A model generated the notes under the pieces. It saw only the letters and a list, made by a program, of their open reading frames with translations, was not told the DNA's origin and made no database searches. From Trueperella abortisuis (GTDB lineage: Bacteria > Actinomycetota > Actinomycetes > Actinomycetales > Actinomycetaceae), in assembly GCF_030811095.1 (NCBI RefSeq), contig NZ_JAUSQL010000001.1:186001-250000 (forward strand): 64,000 bases of DNA, in the 5' to 3' direction. A program made the position numbers and the translations under genes. The number at the start of each line of letters is the position of its first letter. The stretch's first letter is position 1. This document shows, in pieces, positions 26,914-34,030 of the stretch.

Positions 26914-27858
26914 TCAGCCCTTGACCGCGCCGGCCGAGAGGCCGGACTGCCAGTAGCGCTGCAATGCAAGGAACAGGATGATCAGCGGGACGACGCCGAG
27001 CAGGGAGGCCATCATCATCGGACCATACTGCGGGTTGAAGTACGAGGCCATGCCGTACAGGCCGAGGGTGATGGGCTTGAGCTCCTGGGAAGAGATCATC
27101 AACTGCGGCAGGATGAAGTTATTCCAGGTGGCCACGAAGATGAACAGGAAGATCGTCACCATCGCCGGGGCCAGGATGCGCAGCACCATCGTGAAGAAGA
27201 TGCGCGCCTCGCCGGCGCCGTCGATGCGGGCCGCCTCGATCAGTTCGGTGGGCACCGATGACTGGACGTAGACCCTGCCGAGGAACACGCCGAAGGGCGA
27301 AACCGCGCAGGGGATGATGATCGACAGCATCGTGTTGTCCCAGCCAAGGTTCAAGAACATGATGTAGATCGGCACCGAGAGCAGGGACACCGGCATGAGC
27401 AGGCCAGCCATGATCGTGCCGAGCGCGGCGTTCTTGAACGGGAACTTGAACTTCGCGAGCGCGTAGCCGGCCATCACCGAGGTGATCGTGCCGATGAGCG
27501 CCGCAACCGTGGAGTAGATGAAGGAGTTGCCGATCCACCGCCACAGCAGGCCCTGGGTCCAGCCCATGAGCGAGTCATAGTTGGCGGAGATGGCGGCGGG
27601 CAGTGACGGGCTCGCCGTCGTGTCGTTGTGGGAGGCGAACCACAGGCCGAACGTGGTGGTCAGCTCGGAGTTCGTCTTCGTGGAGGCGACGATCATCCAG
27701 TAAATCGGGAAGATGAAGTACAGGAGGAAGATGATCATGAACAGGGCGGCGATCACCTTCGAGGTGATCTTCGGTGCGAAGGTGCGGGTGGGGACGCCCT
27801 CGATTGAAGGGGTGTAGGTTCGCCCGTCGGGGAGCGTGGCTGTCTTAGTCATTTCCAT
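26914..27858 (-). CDS. Sugar ABC transporter permease (MalG type)
   Basis: 314 residues with about six membrane helices and a proline-rich cytoplasmic N-terminus. The loop EAARIDGAGEARIFFTMVL is the EAA motif that docks on the ATPase. It ends SGLSAGAVKG, as CUT1-family MalG-like permeases do. It overlaps the MalF-type gene by 14 bp and precedes lnpA by 36 bp. No ATPase gene lies in this locus, so a shared MsiK-type ATPase elsewhere in the genome probably powers it. ATG 27852 is an alternative start. Confidence 0.9.
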   Translation of the reverse strand: MEMTKTATLPDGRTYTPSIEGVPTRTFAPKITSKVIAALFMIIFLLYFIFPIYWMIVASTKTNSELTTTFGLWFASHNDTTASPSLPAAISANYDSLMGWTQGLLWRWIGNSFIYSTVAALIGTITSVMAGYALAKFKFPFKNAALGTIMAGLLMPVSLLSVPIYIMFLNLGWDNTMLSIIIPCAVSPFGVFLGRVYVQSSVPTELIEAARIDGAGEARIFFTMVLRILAPAMVTIFLFIFVATWNNFILPQLMISSQELKPITLGLYGMASYFNPQYGPMMMASLLGVVPLIILFLALQRYWQSGLSAGAVKG

Positions 27859-28813
27859 TCACCTTCCGATCCGTCAGGAAGTAGATCACGGCGAGGACAC
27901 CGGCGATGATCGCCATCATGATTGCGATGGCGGACGCGGGGCCGTCACCCGAGGGCGTGATATACCCCTTGGCCGTGTTCAGCGCCATCATCAACGGCGT
28001 GTAAGCCTGGCCCATCCAGGTGTTCTTCGTGGCAAGGACGGCGGGCTCGTTGTAGAGCTGAATCGTGCCGACGATCGACAACAGGATGGCCAGCAACGCT
28101 GCTCCGCGCACCATGGGGATCTTGATGTAGCGCACGATCTGCCAAGATGATGCGCCGTCGACACGGGCTGCTTCGTACAGGTCGCGCGGGATGGCCTGCA
28201 GGGCTGCGAGGAAGATGAGCATGTTGTAGCCAGCGAACGTCCACGTGGTCATGTTCGCCATGGAGGCGAGGATGACGTTGCTGGAGAAGAAGTCGATCGG
28301 GAATTCCACGCCCATCGCGTCAAACAGTGAGTTCAGTGGCGAGACTGTCGGGGTGTAGATGTACATCCAGATGATGGCGGCCACGACGCCGGGAACGGCG
28401 TAGGGCAGGAAGTAGGACAACCGGTAGATGGTGACGTGGCGGAGGATAAACGAGTCGATGAGGAGGGCCAGGACCAGGGCCAGGCCGATCATGACCGGCA
28501 CCTGGAAGAGGGTGTAGAGGATGACTCGTCCGATGCCGGCCCAGAACACGTCGGAGCCGACGACGTAGGCGAAGTTGTCAAACCCGACGAAGACCTGCTG
28601 CGAGTCGCCGCCGCCGAAGGCGCCGCCTCCGACCACGCGGGTCTGGAAGAAGGCCTTGTAGATGGAGACGATGATTGGGATAACGAAAATAAACGTGAAG
28701 AGTACAGCAAACGGGGCCATGAAGAGCCAGCCGGTGCGGGCTTCGTGTGCCTCGCGCTTTGTGCGCCGATGCTTATGTGTTGTGGCTGGAGGTTCCTTAA
28801 CGGTTGTAGACAT
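27845..28813 (-). CDS. Sugar ABC transporter permease (MalF type)
   Basis: 322 residues from ATG 28813. The frame is open further upstream, but that sequence is an intercistronic hairpin, so the internal Met is preferred. A basic N-terminus (HKHRRTKREAHEART) leads into six membrane helices. EAARVDGASSWQIVRYIKIP is the EAA docking loop. With the MalG-type partner it forms the inner channel for the sugar bound by the lipoprotein encoded just upstream, probably lacto-N-biose or galacto-N-biose. Confidence 0.9.
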   Translation of the reverse strand: MSTTVKEPPATTHKHRRTKREAHEARTGWLFMAPFAVLFTFIFVIPIIVSIYKAFFQTRVVGGGAFGGGDSQQVFVGFDNFAYVVGSDVFWAGIGRVILYTLFQVPVMIGLALVLALLIDSFILRHVTIYRLSYFLPYAVPGVVAAIIWMYIYTPTVSPLNSLFDAMGVEFPIDFFSSNVILASMANMTTWTFAGYNMLIFLAALQAIPRDLYEAARVDGASSWQIVRYIKIPMVRGAALLAILLSIVGTIQLYNEPAVLATKNTWMGQAYTPLMMALNTAKGYITPSGDGPASAIAIMMAIIAGVLAVIYFLTDRKVNGND

Positions 28814-28842
28814 TTTTATTTTTCCGTCCGTTTTTGCATCCT

Positions 28843-28886
28843 GTTCTTGGTGTGGGGGCACCTTTCGGCACCCCCACACCAAGAAC
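28843..28886 (-). terminator. Intercistronic hairpin between binding-protein and permease genes
   Basis: Perfect 16-bp arms (GTTCTTGGTGTGGGGG and its complement at 28871-28886) around a 12-nt loop. It starts 9 bp after the binding-protein stop. Hairpins at this position, as after E. coli malE, protect the upstream mRNA and reduce read-through, giving more binding protein than permease. A similar hairpin follows the other binding-protein gene at 38022. Confidence 0.65.
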
Positions 28887-28894
28887 AAGTGTTC

Positions 28895-30229
28895 TTACTT
28901 CACCGTCAGGCCGGCGTTTTCGATGGCCTTCTTGGCGGTGTCGCCAGCCTGGTTGAGCACGTCAGCCACTGAGCTGGAGCCGCTGCCTGCGGCGGCGGCG
29001 TTCTCACCGAGGTTGCTCCAAACGGCCGACCAACCCGGGATGTAGAGGAAGGGCTTCATCGCGTCGTTCGCGGTGGCGAACTGGGCGAGGACGTCCTCAT
29101 CCCCGTAGAAGGAGGCGTACTTGGGGTTGGCGGGCTTGTCGGTCGCGGCGACCACGAGACCCTGGGAGGCGAGGTCGTCAACCTGGGTGTTGAACCAGGC
29201 GTTGAACTCCATGGCCTGCTCGGGGTACTGGCAGGTCTTGGACACGACGACGCCGGAGCCGCCGTCGGGGCCGGTGCCGCCACCGTTGCCGAAGTCGGGC
29301 AGCTGGGCGATGGCCCACTTGCCGACGTTGTCGGAGCCGGCCATGTCGTCAGCGAGGAGCGGGGCCTCCCACGCGGCGCCGATGGTGCCGATGACGGTGC
29401 CGTCGTTGAGCTTGGACTTCCAGTCAGCGCCCCAGCGCTCGATCACGGGCGCAGCCTTAGCGTCGAGCAGCTGCTGCCAGAAGTCGGCGACGGCCGAGGT
29501 GCCCTTGCCCTTGAGGTCGATCTTCCAAGAATCGCCGTCGATGGCGAACCACTGGTCGCCAGCGGCCGCGGACAGTGCCGGGAGGATCGAGCCGGCCTCG
29601 TCAGTCTGGAAGGTGGCAATGTACTTGCCCTTCTCGGCTGCCTTCTTGGCGGTGTCGATGAACTCCTGCGAGGTGGTCGGAACCTTGAGGCCGAGCTCCT
29701 CGAACGCGGCCTTGTTGTAGTAGTAGACGAGCGGGCCGGTGTCCTGCGGCAGGCCGAAGTACTTGCCGTCGAGCTGCATGGAGCCGAACGGGCCATCGCC
29801 GAACTTGTCGGCGTACTTCGTGGCGTATTGCGTGACGTCCTGGACGAGGCCGCCGACGTAGAGCTCAGCCAGATCGGCGTATCCAGCCTGGAAGAGGCAG
29901 GCCGCGTTGTTGGCCGAGACGTCCGTCTGGACCTTCTTGATCAGGTCAGCCGGGGCACCGTCGAACTTCGTGGAGGTGACCTGGATGTCGGGGTGCTCCT
30001 TGTTCCAGCGTGCGACGATGTCAGCGACGGGGACCATGCCTTCGCCGTCGGGCAGACGGTGCAGGTACTCGATGGTGACGGGTGCGCCGGAGGCGGAGGT
30101 TTCCGATCCGCCGCTGGTAGGCGTGGTGGTGGACTCCGAGCCGCCTGCACCGTTTGAGCAGGCGGAGAGGATCAGAGCGCCCGAAGCAAAGAGGGCTCCG
30201 ACCTTAGCGATTGACGAAAGTTTTGTCAT
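28895..30229 (-). CDS. Sugar-binding lipoprotein of the lacto-N-biose/galacto-N-biose transporter
   Basis: 444 residues from ATG 30229, preceded by GGGGAGGAAAC. The signal peptide ends in the lipobox LSAC, giving a lipid-anchored receptor. A Gly/Ser/Thr-rich linker follows, then a CUT1-type solute-binding fold (VTIEYLHRLPDGEGMVPVAD, KVQTDVSANNAACLFQAGYA, GKYFGLPQDTGPLVYYYNKA). It heads the transporter-lnp operon. Context points to Gal-beta-1,3-HexNAc as ligand, by analogy to the bifidobacterial GNB/LNB-binding protein. Confidence 0.9.
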   Translation of the reverse strand: MTKLSSIAKVGALFASGALILSACSNGAGGSESTTTPTSGGSETSASGAPVTIEYLHRLPDGEGMVPVADIVARWNKEHPDIQVTSTKFDGAPADLIKKVQTDVSANNAACLFQAGYADLAELYVGGLVQDVTQYATKYADKFGDGPFGSMQLDGKYFGLPQDTGPLVYYYNKAAFEELGLKVPTTSQEFIDTAKKAAEKGKYIATFQTDEAGSILPALSAAAGDQWFAIDGDSWKIDLKGKGTSAVADFWQQLLDAKAAPVIERWGADWKSKLNDGTVIGTIGAAWEAPLLADDMAGSDNVGKWAIAQLPDFGNGGGTGPDGGSGVVVSKTCQYPEQAMEFNAWFNTQVDDLASQGLVVAATDKPANPKYASFYGDEDVLAQFATANDAMKPFLYIPGWSAVWSNLGENAAAAGSGSSSVADVLNQAGDTAKKAIENAGLTVK

Positions 30230-30319
30230 GTTTCCTCCCCCTTGAGGATTGTTGTGTCGTGATGACGGGATTCGGGGTTCCGAATCAGTATTGGCACATC
30301 GCCTTCGGTGCGCCTCAAC

Positions 30320-30405
30320 TGACCTCGAGTTTAACACACTTCGTCCACGCAGTGTGCAATTTGCAAAAGAATAACGAAATAGTTTCGCCAAGTTGGAAAA
30401 AGGCC
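30320..30405. promoter_or_regulatory. Divergent control region between lnp transporter and ROK regulator
   Basis: The gap is locally AT-rich. It contains the short inverted repeat CGAAATAGTTTCG (30375-30387) and, adjoining it, GCCAAGTTGG followed by an A tract. Operators of ROK regulators such as NagC and Mlc are AT-rich interrupted palindromes, so these are candidate sites for the divergent ROK protein. No firm -10/-35 pair was assigned. Confidence 0.35.
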
Positions 30406-30460
30406 CGTGGGGGGATACACTGATTCTAGAGCGGATACCACGGCTCAAGGAGGAGTTTAG

Positions 30461-31633
30461 GTGGCGAAGAATCCTGCGGTAAGCACTGACTTGCTAGACA
30501 CCGCATACGGAATGATCAAGTCTGGCGTCGCCCGGCGTCGATCGGATTTGGTGCACTCGATGGGGATTTCGTCGTCGACGGCGTCGAACGTCGCCCGCAG
30601 CCTCATCGAACAGGAGCTGATTAAGGAAATAGAATCGAACAGGTCCACCGGCGGGCGTCCGGCGAAGATCCTCATCTCAATCGACACCGCAGAGGTGGTG
30701 GCCGTGGCTGAGGTCGGCGCCCACCACCTGCGCTTCGGCATCATGGACTCCATCCACCCGATGCGAGAACCGCAAGAGATCGTCTTCGATTCCCCCTCGG
30801 CGCCCGAAAAGGTGATGGCCACCCTGGTCGAACGTTGGAATCAGCTACGCGAGGAGCACTTCGCGGAGCGCAAGATCGGCGCGATCGGTCTGTCCGTGGC
30901 CAGCCCGGTGGAGGCGATCACGCGCAAGCTCGTCCTGCCCGCCCGCATGCCCGGCTGGCACGGGGCGGACCTGTGCGGGATCCTCAACGAGATGACGGGC
31001 CTGCCCGTATGGGTGGAAAACGACACGCGCGCATGCGCGGTGGGGGAGCTACCCTACGTGTCCGCCGATTCATACATCTACGTTAAGGCGGGCACCGGCA
31101 TCGGCGGGGCGGTGGTCATCAACGGGGAGCTCTACCAGGGCGCGGGCGGCTTCGCGGGGGACATCAGCCACGCGCGGGTCGATCCCAACCTCAACAACCT
31201 GTGCGCCTGCGGGCGCAGCGGGTGCCTGGAGGCGGTGGCCTCGGGTGCCGTGATCCGCGAGCGGGCGCTGAGTGCGGGCCTCGACCTCGGCGACCGCCCG
31301 ATCGTCGACGCCGTCCTCAACGACATGCCAGAAATCAACCCGTACGTGCGCCAGTCGGGGGAGCTGATTGGTCGGGCTTTGGGGCCGATCGTCAACTTCA
31401 TCAACCCCGGCGCGATCTACGTGGGAGGTTCGCTCGCTCAGCTGGGCGTGTTCATGAGCTCCCTGCGCGCCTCGGTGTTTGACACTGCCAGCTCCACCGC
31501 CAGCCAGGATCTCATCATTGACATCGCGCCCAACGGCGCGAACGCCCCGCTCATGGGCGTGGCGCGGGAGGCGTTCAAGCTTGTCGGATCCAACACTACC
31601 CATCTGAAGTATCGACCTAGGAGGCATGAATGA
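30461..31633 (+). CDS. ROK-family transcriptional regulator
   Basis: 390 residues from GTG at 30461, behind AAGGAGGAG. An N-terminal helix-turn-helix (residues ~10-55; MGISSSTASNVARSLIEQ) precedes a ROK sugar-binding domain with GTGIGGAVVINGELY and the zinc motif CACGRSGCLEAVAS. It is divergent from the binding-protein gene of the lnp transporter and probably senses a sugar or amino sugar to control it. The regulator at 40057 is a clear paralogue. The next gene, a ROK kinase, overlaps its stop codon. Confidence 0.9.
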   Translation: MAKNPAVSTDLLDTAYGMIKSGVARRRSDLVHSMGISSSTASNVARSLIEQELIKEIESNRSTGGRPAKILISIDTAEVVAVAEVGAHHLRFGIMDSIHPMREPQEIVFDSPSAPEKVMATLVERWNQLREEHFAERKIGAIGLSVASPVEAITRKLVLPARMPGWHGADLCGILNEMTGLPVWVENDTRACAVGELPYVSADSYIYVKAGTGIGGAVVINGELYQGAGGFAGDISHARVDPNLNNLCACGRSGCLEAVASGAVIRERALSAGLDLGDRPIVDAVLNDMPEINPYVRQSGELIGRALGPIVNFINPGAIYVGGSLAQLGVFMSSLRASVFDTASSTASQDLIIDIAPNGANAPLMGVAREAFKLVGSNTTHLKYRPRRHE

Positions 31634-32541
31634 TGCGCGTGGGAATCGACGTCGGCGGCACGAAGATAGCCGTCGGCCTCGTTGACGGTGGAAACATCCT
31701 GGCCAAGGAAAGGTTCGCCTCGTATCCGGGGGCGTCGCAGTCAACGATCGCCGACATGGCCCGCGAGGTTGAGGCCCTCGTCAGCGCGCACGGCCTCGGC
31801 CTTGACCAGATCGAGGGCGTGGGCGTGGGCTTCGCCGGCACGGTGGACTCGGGCGCCGGCGTCGTGCGCACCTCGGCCAACCTGCGTTGGACGGACGTGG
31901 ACGTCCGCACGCCGCTGTCCTCAGCGCTCGGGCTTCCCGTCCGCCTCGTCAACGACGCCGACGCCGCGGCCTGGGCCGAATACCGCTTTGGCGCGGCGCG
32001 AGGGTATGACTCGGTGGTGGCCATTACGGTGGGCACCGGGATCGGGGGCGCGCTGATCTTCGGCGATCGGGTGCTCGAGGGCAGGCATGGCCTGGCTGGC
32101 GAGCTTGGGCACTTCACCTACGAGCCGGGCGGGCTGCCGTGCGGGTGCGGGCGCGTGGGTTGTTGGGAGCAGTACTGCTCGGGTAGCCGGATGAACGCGC
32201 TCGCGGCTGAGCGTCTGCCGGCCACAAACGGGCTGGCCACGGCCCGCGACGTCGATCCGCTGGCGCACGCGGGGGACCCGGTGGCGCTGGGGATCTTTGA
32301 GGAGATCGGCACGGCGCTGGGCGCGGGCATGGCCTCGCTTGGCATGATCTTCGACCCGGACCTCTTCCTTATTGGTGGTGGGGTGTCCGAATCTGGAGAG
32401 CTGCTGCTGGAGCCGACGCGCCGGGAGTACACCCGTCAGATGGGCTTGGGCGGCTTCCCGTGTGCGAAGATCGTCGCGGCCTCCCTGGGCAACGATGCGG
32501 GGATTATCGGCGCGGCCGACCTCGGCGCGGCCGCGGGGTGA
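31630..32541 (+). CDS. ROK-family sugar kinase (glucokinase/amino-sugar kinase type)
   Basis: 303 residues with no DNA-binding domain. It has the phosphate-binding N-terminus RVGIDVGGTKIAVGL, RLVNDADAAAWAEYRFG with the catalytic Asp, TVGTGIGGALIFGD, and the zinc motif CGCGRVGCWEQYCSG. It would phosphorylate a hexose such as glucose, GlcNAc or ManNAc in the cytoplasm. TAGGAGG lies five bases before ATG 31630, which overlaps the upstream regulator stop. In this locus it may deal with sugars freed by the GH20 enzyme. Confidence 0.88.
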   Translation: MMRVGIDVGGTKIAVGLVDGGNILAKERFASYPGASQSTIADMAREVEALVSAHGLGLDQIEGVGVGFAGTVDSGAGVVRTSANLRWTDVDVRTPLSSALGLPVRLVNDADAAAWAEYRFGAARGYDSVVAITVGTGIGGALIFGDRVLEGRHGLAGELGHFTYEPGGLPCGCGRVGCWEQYCSGSRMNALAAERLPATNGLATARDVDPLAHAGDPVALGIFEEIGTALGAGMASLGMIFDPDLFLIGGGVSESGELLLEPTRREYTRQMGLGGFPCAKIVAASLGNDAGIIGAADLGAAAG

Positions 32542-32604
32542 TCGCGGGGCTCCGGCCGCGGCCGGGGCCCCGCAGGCGGAGACCCGCGGGCGGAGTCCCA
32601 CGGG

Positions 32605-33868
32605 CGACACAACTCAGGAATCTGAGGCCGACCAGGCCCGTATTTCGATCGGCAGTCGGTATATTCAAGAGAAGTGTCGGCTGGTGGGTCAAATTCTCAA
32701 GTGAAGTGTCGAGGCCGGCCTGTGCCAGCAGGATGAACGCCTGTGCCGGCTGGGTGCCCGGCGGTGCCCCTACCGCGCCCCGACATAACTCAGGAATCTG
32801 AGGCCCACCAGGCCCGTATAGCGATCGGCAGTCGGTATATTCAAGAGAAGTGTCGGGGCAGGCCTGTGCCAGCAGGATGAACGCCTGTGCCGGCTGGGTG
32901 CCCGGCGGTGCCCCCTACCGCGGCCCGACATAACTCAGGAATCTGAGGCCGACCAGGCCCATATAGCGATCGGCAGTCGGTATATTCAAGAGAAGTGTCG
33001 GCAGGTGGGTCAAATCCTCAAGTGAAGTGTCGGGGCAGGCCCGGCCGGCTGGGTGTTCGGCGGTGCCCCCTACCGCGCTCCGACATAACTCAGGAATCTG
33101 AGGCCGACCGGGCCTGTATAGCGATCGGCAGTCGGTATATTCAAGAGAAGTGTCGGCAGGTGGGCTGACCGCCGGGTGGCCGCGGTGAGGCGATCCGGCG
33201 GGGAGACTTAAGCCCGGGGCCCACGCACGCCCTGCAGCCGGCCCCGACCCGCGCCCGACCCGCGCCCGACCCGGCAACACCCGGCCCCGACCCGCGCCCT
33301 GCTCAGCCCTCACCCGGCCGCGGCCCGACATAACTCAGGAATCTGAGGCCGACCGGGCCCGTATTTCGATCGGCAGTCGGTATATTCAAGAGAAGTGTCG
33401 GCTGGTGGGTCAAATTCTCAAGTGAAGTGTCGGGGCAGGCCTGGCCGGCTGGGTGCCCGGCGGTGCCCCCGGTCGCGGCCCGACATAACTCAGGAATCTG
33501 AGGCCGACCAGGCCCGTATAGCGATCGGCAGTCGGTATATTCAAGAGAAGTGTCGGCAGGTGGGTCAAATCCTCAAGTGAAGTGTCGGGGCGGGCCCGTG
33601 CCGGCTGGGTGCCCGGTGGTGCCCCCGCCTCCGCCCCGACACAACTCAGGAATCTGAGGCCGACCAGGCCCGTATAGCGATCGGCAGTCGGTATATTCAA
33701 GAGAAGTGTCGGCAGGTGGGCTAAATCCTCAAGTGAAGTGTCGGGGTAGGCCTGTGCCGGCTGGGTGTTCGGCGGTGCCCCCTACCGCGGCCCGACATAA
33801 CTCAGGAATCTGAGGCCGACCAGGCCCGTATAGCGATCGGCAGTCGGTATATTCAAGAGAAGTGTCGG
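32605..33868. repeat. Array of eight 76-nt structured repeats
   Basis: Eight near-identical elements, each exactly 76 nt, start at 32605, 32781, 32926, 33081, 33326, 33481, 33637 and 33793. Each begins CGACA(C/T)AACTCAGG and ends AGAGAAGTGTCGG. Spacing between starts varies (176, 145, 155, 245, 155, 156, 156). A plus-strand RNA could fold as: closing stem CCGACAY/GTGTCGG, hairpin CTCAG-GAAT-CTGAG, hairpin GGCC-GACCA-GGCC, and hairpin TATAGCGA/TCGGTATA with one G-G mismatch. Differences among copies fall mostly in the GACCA loop, the Y of the closing stem (C-G or U-G) and the TATAGC/TATTTC arm. Most copies are followed by a ~30-nt tail ending in a second AAGTGTCGG. Origin and function are unknown. 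Confidence 0.95.
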
Positions 33869-34030
33869 CAGGTGGGCTGATCGCCGGGTGGCCGCGGTGA
33901 GGCGACCCGGCGGGGAGACTTAAGCCCGGGGCCCACGCACGCCCTGCAGCCGGCCCCGACCCGCGCCCGACCCGCGCCCGACCCGGCAACACCCGGCCCC
34001 GACCCGCGCCCGGCTCAGCCCTCACCCGGC
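32605..34030. repeat. Higher-order tandem duplication (~712 bp) containing the 76-nt array
   Basis: Elements 1-4 with their spacers (32605-33318) correspond in order to elements 5-8 (33326-34030). Elements 1 and 5 share GTATTTCGATC and the CTGGTGGGTCAAATTCTC tail. Elements 4 and 8 are both followed by the same ~155-bp sequence with CCCGACCCGCG repeats, ending CAGCCCTCACCCGGC. In the right-hand copy that ending contains the stop codon (34022-34024) of the ABC ATPase gene; in the left-hand copy it is an orphan piece. So the unit next to the gene was duplicated away from it. Confidence 0.85.

Noticed and set aside
33410..33700. Minus-strand reading frame with repeated LLLNIPTADRYTGLVGLRFL segments
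   Set aside because: It stays open only because two neighbouring elements are 156 bp apart. Other spacings (155, 145, 176, 245) break the frame, and 76 is not a multiple of three.
32605..33868. 76-nt elements as a tRNA array
   Set aside because: Length and a 7-bp closing stem are tRNA-like, but there is no T-loop GTTCRA, no D-loop GG, no sensible anticodon arm and no CCA after the stem on either strand.
32605..33868. CRISPR array
   Set aside because: The 76-nt units are too long and the intervening sequences are repeated among themselves instead of being unique spacers; no cas genes are near.
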